Shown in pieces: positions 43,267 to 52,090 of a DNA stretch of 64,000 nt (its first letter is position 1; every line of letters begins with the position of its first letter). Both the position numbers and the translations under genes were made by a program. The DNA comes from Streptomyces phaeoluteigriseus (GTDB lineage: Bacteria > Actinomycetota > Actinomycetes > Streptomycetales > Streptomycetaceae), in assembly GCF_001896135.2 (NCBI RefSeq), contig NZ_MPOH02000018.1:23194-87193 (forward strand), in the 5' to 3' direction. Under the pieces are notes generated by a model. The model saw only the letters and a program-made list of their open reading frames with translations, ran no database searches and was not told the DNA's origin.

Positions 43267-43534
43267 GCGGTGGTCCTCCGGTCTTCAACGTCCCTGCGTG
43301 GTATGGCGGTTACCCCCGAACAACGGGAGGATGCGACGGCCGGACCCCGGTGCCTCGCACCTCCGCGGTGTCCGTTCGCGCGCTGGGGGCGCCCGCTCCG
43401 GGGCTGTCCGCCGCCTGGGAGCGGGTGCCACCGCCGGGCCGCCTCCAGTCTCGCCGGGCGGACCCGGGAGCGTGAGACGGGGACGCCCGGTCACGTGAGG
43501 CGCACGGCCGGTGGCGCAGGGCCGGTGTCGCAGG

Positions 43535-44197
43535 TCAGGCGCCGTAGGTCACGCGCACCTCCTGGAAGCCGAGGGAGCGCAGCAGGCCCTGGAGCATGCC
43601 GGTGGTGTTGGTCTCGGCGCGCCTGATCAGCTCGCTGTCCTTCGCCGCGTCGCCGATGTGCCGGGCCGCGAGCTTCTGCACGGCCTGCTCACCGTTGGGG
43701 TTGTCGGAGAAGAGGTCGCCGAGCCGGTCCAGGAGACCGCGCTGTTTGGAGACGGCGTAGGAGCGGTCGGGGTCGAGGGCCGGTGTGCCGAGTTCGGCGT
43801 GGGGCAGCCGGAGGGTGGCCGACGTGCGGTCGGCGTCGACCGTCACGTCCTTGTCGTCGACCTGCCCGAGGTCGACGTAGGCGTCCACGGTGCCCGCCCC
43901 GACGTACAGGGTGCGGGTGCCGCGGAGCGCGTCGGGGAGGTACTTGGCGTCCTTCTCCAGGTCGACGACGACCTGGAAGTTGCCGGAGGCGGCCTCGTAG
44001 CGGCTCATGTCCTGGATGGACTCGAGCAGCGCGGGACCCGAACGGTCGTGGGTCTCGGTGCCGAAGAAGTCGCGCAGTCCCGGCAGCAGGCTGAGCCGCA
44101 CCCCGGCGAACATCACGACGAGCACGACCACGACGGCGGTGAGCACCTTGGCCCAGCCGGGCATGCGCCTGGGGAGGCGCTTGAGGGAAGTCGTCAT
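43535..44197 (-). CDS. DUF4230 domain membrane-anchored protein
   Basis: Protein of 220 residues. A single transmembrane helix near the N-terminus (GWAKVLTAVVVVLVVMFAGVR) is followed by an extracytoplasmic domain: GNFQVVVDLEKDAKYLPDALRGTRTLYVG, then VDADRTSATLRLPHAEL, matching DUF4230. Such proteins are membrane-anchored on the outer face; function unknown. ATG at 44197. The 270-base gap to the VanZ gene on its left shows no gene I can support. Confidence 0.75.
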   Translation of the reverse strand: MTTSLKRLPRRMPGWAKVLTAVVVVLVVMFAGVRLSLLPGLRDFFGTETHDRSGPALLESIQDMSRYEAASGNFQVVVDLEKDAKYLPDALRGTRTLYVGAGTVDAYVDLGQVDDKDVTVDADRTSATLRLPHAELGTPALDPDRSYAVSKQRGLLDRLGDLFSDNPNGEQAVQKLAARHIGDAAKDSELIRRAETNTTGMLQGLLRSLGFQEVRVTYGA

Positions 44198-44397
44198 GTC
44201 GGCGGTCCTCCTTCCTGCACCCCTCTTGCCCGCCAAACGCCATGACAGGCACGCCCGTTGAGGACCTGTGCTGGCGGCTTTCCGGCCGGGGCGGGGCGCC
44301 GGCGGGTCCGGACGGCGCACGGGTGAGGGTGACGGGGCCGGTGAGATCGGCCAGCATGGGAGATCCCGCCGGACCAGGGTCATCCGAGGAGCCCTCA

Positions 44398-45348
44398 GTG
44401 CGAGACATCTCCGTGTTCAGCGGCAGTGCCCATCCCGACCTGGCCGCCGAGGTCTGCGCCCACCTCGGCGTGCCCCTCAGCCCGTCCCGGCTCAGCAGGT
44501 TCGCCAACGACTGTCTGGAGGTCCAGCTCCAGGCGAACTGCCGGGAGCGCGATGTCTTCCTCGTGCAGCCCCTGGTCCGGCCGGTACAGGAACACCTCGT
44601 GGAGCTGCTGCTGATGTGCGACGCGGCCCGCGGGGCGTCCGCGGGCCGGATCACCGTGGTCATGCCGCACTACTCCTACGCCCGCTCCGACAAGAAGGAC
44701 GAGCCCCGCATCTCCCTGGGCGGACGGCTGGTCGCCGACCTGATGGCGGCGGCCGGGGTGCACCGGGTCCTCACCATGACCCTGCACTCGCCGCAGGTGC
44801 ACGGCTTCTTCTCGGTCCCCGTGGACCACCTGCACGCCCGCCGGGAACTCGCCGCCCACTTCCGCCGCTACGACCTCACCCGGACGACCGTCGTCTCACC
44901 GGACCTCGGCAACGCCAAGGAGGCCGCCGCGTTCGCCCGGATGCTCGGCGCGCAGGTGGCGGCCGGCGCCAAGCAGCGCTATCCCGACGACCGGGTCAGC
45001 ATCAACACGGTGATCGGCGAGGTCACGGGACGGGATGTGATCGTGCTGGACGACGAGATCGCCAAGGGCAGCACCGTCCTCGAGCTCCTGGCCCGGCTCC
45101 GGGCGCTGGATCCGCGGTCGATCCGGGTGGCCTGCACGCACGGACTCTTCGCGGGCGGCGCCCTCAAGCGGCTGAGCGAGCAGCCGGACGTGCTGGAGAT
45201 CGTGTGCACCAACACCGTGCCCGTCGCGGCCGAGGAGCACGCCGACAAACTGCGCGTGCTGTCCATCGCCCCGGCCCTCGCCGAGGCCGTACGGCGGATT
45301 CACAACGGTGAGTCGGTCAGCGCGCTGTTCGACGCCGACCGGGCCTGA
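44398..45348 (+). CDS. prs: Ribose-phosphate diphosphokinase (PRPP synthetase) paralogue
   Basis: Protein of 316 residues of the PRPP synthetase family, which joins ribose 5-phosphate and ATP to make PRPP. Seen: the ATP loop MPHYSYARSDKKDEPRISLGGR, the metal His in MTLHSPQVHGFF and the PRPP-binding loop VIVLDDEIAKGSTVLEL (215-230). In housekeeping enzymes these read PYFPYARQDRKDKPR and VDDMIDTGGT, so this is a divergent second copy. The GTG at 44398 has CGAGGAG nine bases upstream; an in-frame ATG at 44356 is the alternative start. Confidence 0.85.
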   Translation: MRDISVFSGSAHPDLAAEVCAHLGVPLSPSRLSRFANDCLEVQLQANCRERDVFLVQPLVRPVQEHLVELLLMCDAARGASAGRITVVMPHYSYARSDKKDEPRISLGGRLVADLMAAAGVHRVLTMTLHSPQVHGFFSVPVDHLHARRELAAHFRRYDLTRTTVVSPDLGNAKEAAAFARMLGAQVAAGAKQRYPDDRVSINTVIGEVTGRDVIVLDDEIAKGSTVLELLARLRALDPRSIRVACTHGLFAGGALKRLSEQPDVLEIVCTNTVPVAAEEHADKLRVLSIAPALAEAVRRIHNGESVSALFDADRA

Positions 45349-45390
45349 CGGTTCCCCGGCACGGCCATGCGGGATACAGGCCGTACGGTC

Positions 45391-45444
45391 ACGCGGGTCG
45401 TGCGGGTCGTGCGGGCCGTGCGGGTCGGACAGGTCACGCGGGTC
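45391..45444 (+). repeat. Six tandem 9-bp units downstream of the PRPP synthetase gene
   Basis: From 45391 the sequence runs in exact 9-base steps: ACGCGGGTC, GTGCGGGTC, GTGCGGGCC, GTGCGGGTC, GGACAGGTC, ACGCGGGTC. It lies just after the STAS gene stop on the other strand, so it is non-coding. A minisatellite-like stretch that could vary by slippage. Confidence 0.6.
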
Positions 45445-45823
45445 ATAACGAGCCGGACGTGGCCCCGGGGCGGGACAGGGCTGCGTCCAGGCTGGGCGCG
45501 GGCGGCAGCAGCCGGGACAGGCCGGTGGCCCGCAGGACGCGCAGGGTCAGCGCGTGGGCGCAGACGAGGCGCAGGTCGCCGCCGCGGTCGAGGACCCGGC
45601 CGCGGGCGCGGTAGAGCAGGCGCAGGCCCGAGCAGTCGAAGAACTCGATCTCGCTCAGGTCGAGCACCACGCGCGGGGCGGGACCGGCCGTGGCGCGGTC
45701 CAGGTGCGAGCCGATCTCCGTCGCGGCAACGATGTCGATCTCGCCGCGGAACTCCAGCACCGTGTATCCCCGGTCCTCGCGGACGCGCAGATGCGGGGTG
45801 TCCGCGGCGGGTTCCTGCTGCAC
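45443..45823 (-). CDS. STAS-domain anti-sigma factor antagonist
   Basis: Protein of 126 residues of the SpoIIAA/RsbV class. The STAS core reads YTVLEFRGEIDIVAATEI, then VVLDLSEIEFFDCSGLRLLYRA, with the serine of DCSG as the likely phosphorylation site of an RsbW-type kinase. It ends LRATGLSRLLPPAPSLDAAL. It acts in partner switching that frees a stress or development sigma factor. GTG 45823 was chosen because GGAGGCGATGTC is directly upstream; earlier in-frame ATG (45934) adds a low-complexity N-terminus. The partner kinase is not in this window. Confidence 0.8.
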   Translation of the reverse strand: MQQEPAADTPHLRVREDRGYTVLEFRGEIDIVAATEIGSHLDRATAGPAPRVVLDLSEIEFFDCSGLRLLYRARGRVLDRGGDLRLVCAHALTLRVLRATGLSRLLPPAPSLDAALSRPGATSGSL

Positions 45824-46037
45824 GACGACATCGCCTCCCACACAGCTCCACCGGTCGGGAGCCTCCAACGGCGGGGGCGCGCGCGGCAGTTCCCCACCCC
45901 AGCAAGTTACCCCCGATGGAGTGAATTCCAGCATGTTCGATTGACATATGTCTTCGAAATGAGGGCGTGTCTCGACCCAGTTTTTTCGTGTCGTGAACGA
46001 AGTGGTGAAGAGCGCCCTGCGGCGGGGGCGCGCACGC

Positions 46038-46475
46038 CTAGGAAAGAGCCTGCCACGCCTTGGACAGCGCCAGCCGGAACTGCTCGGCCTGGCGGTCGGT
46101 GAGGTCGCGCACCATCCGCTCCTCCAGCTCCCGCACCGGCCCGGCGTGCCGGGCGAGCACCTCCCGCCCCTCGTCGGTGAGCAGGATCAGCAGCTCGCGC
46201 CGGTTGCGGGGATTGCGTTCGCGCCGGATCAGCCCCCGGCTCTCCAGGGAGCGCACCACGTCGGCGATGGACTGGGCGGTGACGAAGGAGTCCCTGGCCA
46301 GCTGCGCGGCCGACAGTCCGTCGTGCCGCTCCAGCACGGTGAGCGCCGTGTACTGGAGCGCCGTGATCCCGGACGGCCTGACCAGCTCGTCCAGGTGGGA
46401 GCGCACGACCAGCTCCACCTGCTTCACCATGTAGAGCAGGGACGGGGGTGCCTTGGCTGTGTGAGTGCCGACCAT
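46038..46475 (-). CDS. MarR-family regulator of the aldehyde/alcohol dehydrogenase pair
   Basis: Protein of 145 residues with the winged-helix MarR fold: SGITALQYTALTVLERHDG, then SAAQLARDSFVTAQSIADVVRSLESRGLIRRERNPRNRRELLILL. ATG at 46475. It faces the aldehyde dehydrogenase gene across a 105-base region with two perfect ACAGG-N3-CCTGT repeats. A TAGGCT -10 hexamer for the regulator (46489-46484 on the minus strand) lies next to the proximal repeat, so it probably represses itself and the dehydrogenases. Inducer likely an aldehyde or aromatic compound. Confidence 0.85.
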   Translation of the reverse strand: MVGTHTAKAPPSLLYMVKQVELVVRSHLDELVRPSGITALQYTALTVLERHDGLSAAQLARDSFVTAQSIADVVRSLESRGLIRRERNPRNRRELLILLTDEGREVLARHAGPVRELEERMVRDLTDRQAEQFRLALSKAWQALS

Positions 46476-46497
46476 GAGACCGGAGCCTAGAGCATTG

Positions 46498-46510
46498 ACA
46501 GGAAACCTGT
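46498..46510. promoter_or_regulatory. MarR operator, copy 1
   Basis: ACAGG-AAA-CCTGT is a perfect 5-bp inverted repeat with a 3-base centre (7-bp arms if flanking G and C are counted). It lies close to the regulator's own -10 box. Its centre is 34 bases (about three helical turns) from the second copy. Confidence 0.75.
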
Positions 46511-46531
46511 CTGTAATGAGACTGCGGACCA

Positions 46532-46544
46532 ACAGGAATCCTGT
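46532..46544. promoter_or_regulatory. MarR operator, copy 2
   Basis: ACAGG-AAT-CCTGT has the same arms as the first copy. It lies 36 bases before the aldehyde dehydrogenase ATG, on the dehydrogenase side of the divergent region. Same protein likely binds both. Confidence 0.75.
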
Positions 46545-46580
46545 TTGTTGAAAACTTGGCGACGATGCTGAGGAGTGGCG

Positions 46581-48044
46581 ATGACCACCTTCGAGACCGA
46601 CCCGACCGGCCCCGGCCGACTCTTCGTCGGGGGACAGTGGCGCGAGGCCGCCGACGGAGCGCGCACCGAGGTGGTCGACCCCTCCCGGGGCACGGTCCTG
46701 ACCACCGTCGCCGCGGCCGGCGCCGCCGACGTGGACGCGGCCGTGCGGGCCGCCCGGGATGCCTTCGACACCGGACCGTGGTCCGGGCTCAGCGGCCGGG
46801 AGCGGGGTCGCGTCCTGCACCGCGTGGCCGAGCTGATCCGCGAGGAGGCCGACGAGATCGCCCGCCTGGAGAGCCTCGACGTCGGCAAGCCGATCACCCT
46901 GGCGCACGCCGTGGACGTCACCAACGCGGCGAACGACTACGAGTACTACGCCGCCCTGGCCCACACCCTGGACGGTGCCACCCGCGACACCCCGCTCAAC
47001 GCCCTCGCCTACACCCAGCGCGGCCCGCTCGGCGTGGTCGCGGCGATCACCCCGTTCAACTTCCCGCTGATCCTGGCCGGCTCGAAGATCGCCCCGGCGC
47101 TGGCGGCCGGCAACACGGTCGTCCACAAGCCCGCCGACGAGACCCCGCTCAGCGCCCTCCACATGGCCGGACTGTTCCAGCGGGCGGGCGTCCCCGACGG
47201 CGTCGTCAACGTGGTCACCGGCACCGGCCCGGTGGCCGGCGAGGCACTGCTGCGCCACCCCGGCGTCGACAAGATCGCCTTCACCGGCTCCACGGCGGTC
47301 GGCCGGCACGCCGCGAGCGTCGCCGGCGAGACCCTCAAGCCGGTCACCATGGAACTGGGCGGCAACGCGGCGCACCTCGTCTTCGAGGACGCCGACCTGG
47401 AGAAGGCCGTCGGCGCGGTCATCAAGGCGTTCGTCTTCAACACCGGCCAGTTCTGCATGGGAGGCCCGCGCCTGCTCGTGGCCCGCCCGGTCCACGCCAC
47501 CCTGCTCAAGATCCTCGCCGAGGCCGTCCCCGGTGTCCCGGTCGGCGACCCGAGGCTGCCGGAGACCGTCGTCGGCCCGATGGCGGGGGAGCGGCACCTG
47601 CGCAAGGTCGAGGAGTACGTCGCCCTCGCCCGCCAGGAGGGCGGCCGGATCGTCTGCGGCGGCGAGCGTCTCGACCTCGACGGCGGCTACTACTACCGGC
47701 CCACCGTGATCGCCGACCTCGCCAACGACTCCCGCGTGGTCCAGGAGGAGGTGTTCGGCCCGGTCCTCACCGTCCAGCCCTTCGACAGCGAGGACGAGGC
47801 GGTCGCCCTCGCCAACTCCACGCCGTACGGCCTGGCCGCGGGCGTGCAGACCGCAAGCCTGGCCCGCGCCCACCGGGTCGCCGACCGGCTCCAGGCCGGG
47901 ATCGTCTGGGTCAACGACTGGGCGATGCTCGACCCCGCCGTCCCCTTCGGAGGCGTCAAGGAGTCCGGCTTCGGGCGCGAGTACGGGCCCGAGGCGCTCG
48001 CCTCCTACACCAAGGTCAAGTCCGTCGTCGTCTCGCTCGACTGA
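46581..48044 (+). CDS. Aldehyde dehydrogenase (NAD(P)+)
   Basis: Protein of 487 residues. Cofactor motif GVVAAITPFNFPLIL, catalytic glutamate in MELGG (258) and catalytic cysteine in NTGQFCMGG (292) are all present, as are the late EEVFGPVL and GGVKESGFGRE motifs. Oxidises an aldehyde to an acid. The ATG at 46581 follows GAGGAG; a GTG six bases earlier is possible. It is followed after 26 bases by a zinc alcohol dehydrogenase, so the pair would take an alcohol to an acid in two steps, probably aromatic given the dehydrogenase type. Confidence 0.9.
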   Translation: MTTFETDPTGPGRLFVGGQWREAADGARTEVVDPSRGTVLTTVAAAGAADVDAAVRAARDAFDTGPWSGLSGRERGRVLHRVAELIREEADEIARLESLDVGKPITLAHAVDVTNAANDYEYYAALAHTLDGATRDTPLNALAYTQRGPLGVVAAITPFNFPLILAGSKIAPALAAGNTVVHKPADETPLSALHMAGLFQRAGVPDGVVNVVTGTGPVAGEALLRHPGVDKIAFTGSTAVGRHAASVAGETLKPVTMELGGNAAHLVFEDADLEKAVGAVIKAFVFNTGQFCMGGPRLLVARPVHATLLKILAEAVPGVPVGDPRLPETVVGPMAGERHLRKVEEYVALARQEGGRIVCGGERLDLDGGYYYRPTVIADLANDSRVVQEEVFGPVLTVQPFDSEDEAVALANSTPYGLAAGVQTASLARAHRVADRLQAGIVWVNDWAMLDPAVPFGGVKESGFGREYGPEALASYTKVKSVVVSLD

Positions 48045-48070
48045 GCGCCGTACCACAAGGAGTTCGCCGC

Positions 48071-49183
48071 ATGTCCCTCATCACGCGCGCGGCCGTCGTC
48101 GAGTCCGGCGGAGCCCCCTTCACCCTGTCCGAGGTCGTCCTGGACGACCCCGCCCCGCACGAGGCCCTCGTCCGGCTGGTGGCGGCCGGGCTGTGTCACA
48201 CCGATCTGAGCGTGGCGAGCGGCGGGCTGCCCTTCCCGCTGCCCGGCGTCCTCGGCCACGAGGGCGCGGGAGTCGTCGAGGCGGTGGGGTCGGCCGTCAC
48301 CGGCGTCGCCCCCGGCGACCACGTCGTGCTCTCCTTCACCTCCTGCGGCGGATGCCGCGAATGCCGCGGCGGCCACCCCGCCTACTGCGCGGCCTGGCTG
48401 CCGCTGAACCTCCTCGGCGGTCGCCGAGCCGACGGCACCGCCACCGTCAGCCGGGACGGAGTGGCGCTCGGCGGCCACTTCTTCGGCCAGTCCTCCTTCG
48501 CCGAACGGGCGTTGGTGGACGAGCCCAGCCTCGTCAGGGTCGATCCCGAGGTGCCGCTCACCTCGATCGCCCCGCTGGGCTGCGGAGTGCAGACCGGCGT
48601 CGGTGCCGTGTGGAACGTGCTGAAGCCGGTGGCCGGCGGCACGGTCGTCGTCCTCGGCGCCGGAGCCGTCGGGCTGTCCGCGGTGATGGCGGCCGCCCTC
48701 AGCCCGGCGACGACCGTCGTCGCCGTCGACAGGGTCGCCGCACGGCTCGACCTGGCCGGGGAACTGGGGGCCACCCACACCGTGGACGCGAGTGAGGCCG
48801 ACCTCGGCGCCGCCGTCGCGGAGATCACCGGCGGGCGGGGCGCCGACGGCATCGTGGAGACCACGGGCAGCGTCGCCGTGCTCCGTCGCGGCGTCGACTC
48901 GCTCGCCGCCCGCGGCACCCTGGTCGTCGTGGGCGCCCCGCCCTTCGGCACCGAAGTCGCCCTGGACGTCAACGGTCTGCTGAGCGGCAAGCGGGTCGTC
49001 GGCCTCACCCTCGGCGACAGCGAGACCCAGACCTTCATCCCGGCCCTGGTCCGGCTGGTGAAGGAGGGGCGGCTCCCGCTGCACCGCCTGGTCGCCACCT
49101 ATCCCTTCGAGGACATCGACCGGGCGGTGCGGGACATGACCGAGGGCCGGACCATCAAACCGGTTCTCACCTTCGCGGGCTGA
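48071..49183 (+). CDS. Zinc-dependent alcohol dehydrogenase (aryl-alcohol type)
   Basis: Protein of 370 residues of the MDR family with both zincs. Catalytic zinc ligands include C42 in GLCHTD and H63 in GHEGAG, and the structural zinc set is C92, C95, C98 and C106 (SCGGCRECRGGHPAYC). The coenzyme motif is GAGAVG (196-201). The conserved CSGLGAV-like GCGVQTGVGAVWN at 171-182 is typical of aryl-alcohol and mycothiol-dependent-type dehydrogenases. Operon with the aldehyde dehydrogenase; under the MarR operators. Confidence 0.9.
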   Translation: MSLITRAAVVESGGAPFTLSEVVLDDPAPHEALVRLVAAGLCHTDLSVASGGLPFPLPGVLGHEGAGVVEAVGSAVTGVAPGDHVVLSFTSCGGCRECRGGHPAYCAAWLPLNLLGGRRADGTATVSRDGVALGGHFFGQSSFAERALVDEPSLVRVDPEVPLTSIAPLGCGVQTGVGAVWNVLKPVAGGTVVVLGAGAVGLSAVMAAALSPATTVVAVDRVAARLDLAGELGATHTVDASEADLGAAVAEITGGRGADGIVETTGSVAVLRRGVDSLAARGTLVVVGAPPFGTEVALDVNGLLSGKRVVGLTLGDSETQTFIPALVRLVKEGRLPLHRLVATYPFEDIDRAVRDMTEGRTIKPVLTFAG

Positions 49184-49190
49184 CGGATCG

Positions 49191-50141
49191 TCAGTCGACC
49201 GTCAGGACCAGCTTCCCGGTGGTCCGGCCGGTGTCGCCGAGCCGGTGCGCCTCGGCGGCATCGGCCAGCGGGAACGTCCCGGCGATCGTGGCGCGCAGGC
49301 TGCCCGCCTCGACCAGCTCGGCGATCCGGCGCATCCCGGCCCGGTCGGCGTCCACCAGCATGCGCACCGCGCGCACGCCCAGCGCCTCGGCCTCGTCGAA
49401 GAACTTCCGGGAACCCACCGGCAGGATCGACACCACCACGCCGCCCGGGCGCAGCACCCGCAGCGAACCCGTCGAGGTGCTGCCGCCGATGGTGTCCAGC
49501 ACCACGTCGACGTCCTTGACGGCCTCCGTGAAGTCCGTCTCCCGGTAGTCGATCACCTCGTCGGCGCCCAGTGCCCGCAGGAAGTCGTGCTTGGCCGCGC
49601 TCGCCGTGCCGATCACCTGCGCGCCGCGCTCCTTGGCGATCTGCACGGCCACGTGCCCCACGCCGCCGGCCGCCGCGTGGACCAGCACCCGCTGACCCGG
49701 CTGGAGACCGGCGACCTCGTCGAGCGCCTGGAGGGCGGTCAGCGACACCAGCGGCAGTGCGGCCGCCTGCACATGGTCGATCGAGGCCGGCTTGTGCCAG
49801 AGGGCGCGGACCGGGGCGACGACGTACTCGGCGTGCGAGCCGTGGCCGTGCGGATAGGGCAGCATGCCGAAGACGTCGTCACCGGGGGCGAAGGCGGCGA
49901 CGCCGATGCCCACCTTCTCGACCGTGCCGGAGACGTCCCAGCCCAGGGTGAACGGCGGCTTTCCGAGGAAGCCGCCCGAGGCGCGGTGCTTCCAGTCCGT
50001 GGGGTTCACGCCGGCGGCGCGCACCCGCACCAGTACCTCGTTGGGGCGCGGTTCGGGCCGCTCCACCGTCTCCACCTTCAGCACCTCGGGTCCCCCGAGG
50101 GCATCCTGTCCGATGACGCGCATCGTGCGCTCAGTACTCAT
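49191..50141 (-). CDS. NADPH:quinone oxidoreductase-like MDR protein
   Basis: Protein of 316 residues, zinc-free medium-chain reductase. It has the NADPH motif AAAGGVGHVAVQIAKERGAQVIGT, NPTDWKHR and GWDVSGTVEKVG, the hallmarks of quinone reductase (QOR/Zta1) members. ATG at 50141. The gene is divergent from glxA across 71 bases that contain a perfect inverted repeat, so both may be controlled by the GlxA protein. Confidence 0.88.
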   Translation of the reverse strand: MSTERTMRVIGQDALGGPEVLKVETVERPEPRPNEVLVRVRAAGVNPTDWKHRASGGFLGKPPFTLGWDVSGTVEKVGIGVAAFAPGDDVFGMLPYPHGHGSHAEYVVAPVRALWHKPASIDHVQAAALPLVSLTALQALDEVAGLQPGQRVLVHAAAGGVGHVAVQIAKERGAQVIGTASAAKHDFLRALGADEVIDYRETDFTEAVKDVDVVLDTIGGSTSTGSLRVLRPGGVVVSILPVGSRKFFDEAEALGVRAVRMLVDADRAGMRRIAELVEAGSLRATIAGTFPLADAAEAHRLGDTGRTTGKLVLTVD

Positions 50142-50178
50142 GAGGCCACAGCCTGCCAGGAACCACGCACCCGGCCAA

Positions 50179-50192
50179 TGGCAAGATTGCCA
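50179..50192. promoter_or_regulatory. Inverted repeat between the quinone reductase and glxA genes
   Basis: TGGCAA-GA-TTGCCA is a perfect 6-bp inverted repeat. It lies just upstream of TAGGAT (50201-50206), the likely -10 of glxA, and would overlap its -35 region. The glxA transcript would start about at its ATG (50213). A likely operator for the divergent pair. Confidence 0.6.
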
Positions 50193-50212
50193 CTCTTCGC
50201 TAGGATCGTGCC

Positions 50213-51171
50213 ATGCGTGGCAAGCAGCGGCATCCCGAACGCGTGGTCGTCCTCGCCCTCGACGGCGTCTACCCCTTCGAACTCGGCATGCCGAGCCGCA
50301 TCCTCGGCGCGGCGGACGGCCGTTACGAAGTGCTGACCTGCACGGTCGACGGACTTCCGGTGCGCACCGACGCGGACTTCACGATCGGCGTCGAGCACGG
50401 CCCCGAGGTGCTCGAGACCGCCGGCACCGTGGTCATCGCCCCCGTGTCGGCCGCGCGCGTCACCGCCGACCTCCCCGCCGAGGTCGCCGCCGCCCTCGCC
50501 CGCATCCGCCCCGGCACCCGCATCGTGTCCATCTGCACCGGTGCCTTCGTGCTCGCCGCCGCCGGTCTGCTCGACGGCCGCCGGGCGACCACCCACTGGC
50601 AGCTCGCCGACGAGTTCCGCCGGCTGTTCCCGCACGTCGACCTCGACCCGGACGTCCTGTTCGTCGACGACGACCCGGTGCTGACCTCCGCGGGCGCGCC
50701 TCCGGCGTCGACATCTGCCTCCATCTCATCCGCAAGGACCACGGCAGCGGCCTCGCCAACACGGTGGCCCGCCGCTGTGTCGTCCCGCCGTTCCGGGACG
50801 GCGGCCAGGCCCAGTACATCGAGCGTCCGGTGCCCGAGGCGGGCGCCACCAGCACGGCGGCCACCCGCGCCTGGGCCCTGGGGCGCCTCGGCGAACCCCT
50901 CACCCTCGCCGACCTCGCGGCGCACGCCCGGATGAGCCTGCGCACCTTCGCCCGCCGCTTCCACGACGAGGTGGGACTCAGCCCCGGTCGCTGGCTGATC
51001 CAGCAGCGCGTGGCACACGCCCGGCACCTGCTGGAGTCCAGCGACCTCACCGTGGACCAGGTCGCCGGCCGGGTCGGCTTCGCCACCGGCGCCTCACTGC
51101 GTCAGCACCTGCACGCGGCGATCGGCGTCTCGCCCCAGGCGTACCGCAGGACGTTCCAGGCGGTTCGCTGA
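50213..51171 (+). pseudogene. glxA: GlxA-family AraC-type regulator, one frame change
   Basis: N-terminal DJ-1/PfpI-like domain (VVVLALDGVYPFELGMPSR, IVSICTGAFVLAAAGLLDG with the nucleophile-elbow-like Cys) followed by two AraC helix-turn-helix motifs (SLRTFARRFHDEVGLSPGRW and VDQVAGRVGFATGASLRQHL). Near 50694-50698 one base is missing; restoring it gives SAGVASGVDICLHLIRKDHG and a continuous protein of about 320 residues. Divergent from the quinone reductase gene, which it probably regulates. Confidence 0.82.
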
Positions 51172-51234
51172 ACGTTCTCGGCCCCCGCCGCGTCACAGAA
51201 GCACAGGGGCGGCCGGTGGAACAGGGGCGGAAGA

Positions 51235-52086
51235 ATGCGCAGAGGGTTCGTGGCGGTGACCGTGCTGACGGCGGTGGTGGCCGGGGGATGCGGCGCCGAG
51301 GGCAGGGACGTGGTGGTCGAGGGGACTCCGCCCGCCACCCCGTACAGCGGCCCGCTCGACATCCCGGTCGAGGACGTGGACGAGAGCACCCGAGGGGCGC
51401 TGCTCGCCACGACCGGTGCCGCGGGCCGGGCCCTGGAGTGCGACGGGGAGATCTTCGGGGGCAACGGACCCGACGGCTGGGGGAGCGGCGACGGGGGTGA
51501 CACCCCGGAGGACGGGCTGCGGCTCTACTTCGACCTCTTCACACCCGAAGTGCCCCGCTCCGGCTACCGCGTGGAACGCCGTGGGACGGACCGGGTCCTG
51601 TACTCCTTCGACGTCGGCGGCCGGACCAAGGTGGCCGTCGTGGTCGCCCACGACCAGCAGGACCGGCCCGGCTGGGGCCCGGAGACCGACGCCTCCTGCG
51701 ACCCGGCCGAACTCCCGGCGGAGTTCACCGGCTCGGGGCGGTACGAGTTCTGGACGGACGCGCAGGGCGAGCGGCAGCCGGTCGCGCGGATCCACAGCTC
51801 CGTGGGCCCCGAGCACTGCGACTGGCAGACCGTCCGCTTCCTGACACTGGGCCGGGGCGAACGGGCCACGACCTACGTCCGTGACCCCGACGGCGCCCTC
51901 GGAACCGCTGTGCAGACCGCCCCGTACGACCCCGACGTCCCGCTGCCCGCCGACGCGCGCGACACGGGATACCGCCACGGGGAGTGGCGGTTGTGGCTGA
52001 CGGACGACCGCCGGACGGCGTACGTCCGCACCCCCGACGGCGTCGAGGCCTGGCCCTCGGTGACGGACGGGGTGGCCTGCATGTGA
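51235..52086 (+). CDS. Lipoprotein of unknown function
   Basis: Protein of 283 residues with an N-terminal lipoprotein signal: MRRGFVAVTVLTAVVAGGC, with the lipidated Cys in the AGGC box near residue 19. The mature part is acidic and mostly beta, with regions GYRVERRGTDRVLYSF and YEFWTDAQGERQPVARIH. I do not recognise a named family. A secreted, membrane-anchored solute-binding or surface protein is likely. ATG at 51235; 64 bases after the AraC gene stop. Confidence 0.75.
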   Translation: MRRGFVAVTVLTAVVAGGCGAEGRDVVVEGTPPATPYSGPLDIPVEDVDESTRGALLATTGAAGRALECDGEIFGGNGPDGWGSGDGGDTPEDGLRLYFDLFTPEVPRSGYRVERRGTDRVLYSFDVGGRTKVAVVVAHDQQDRPGWGPETDASCDPAELPAEFTGSGRYEFWTDAQGERQPVARIHSSVGPEHCDWQTVRFLTLGRGERATTYVRDPDGALGTAVQTAPYDPDVPLPADARDTGYRHGEWRLWLTDDRRTAYVRTPDGVEAWPSVTDGVACM

Positions 52087-52090
52087 GGGC

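Noticed and set aside
43267..43534. Possible small gene between VanZ and DUF4230 genes
   Set aside because: The open frame there has only Pro/Arg/Gly low complexity and no start signal.
45391..45444. Possible CRISPR-like array
   Set aside because: Units are 9 bases with no spacers, so it is a simple tandem repeat.
46495..46530. TTGACA as a -35 box for the aldehyde dehydrogenase gene
   Set aside because: No -10-like hexamer lies at 16-19 bases; the nearest A/T-rich hexamer is only 13 bases away. The sequence overlaps an operator arm instead.
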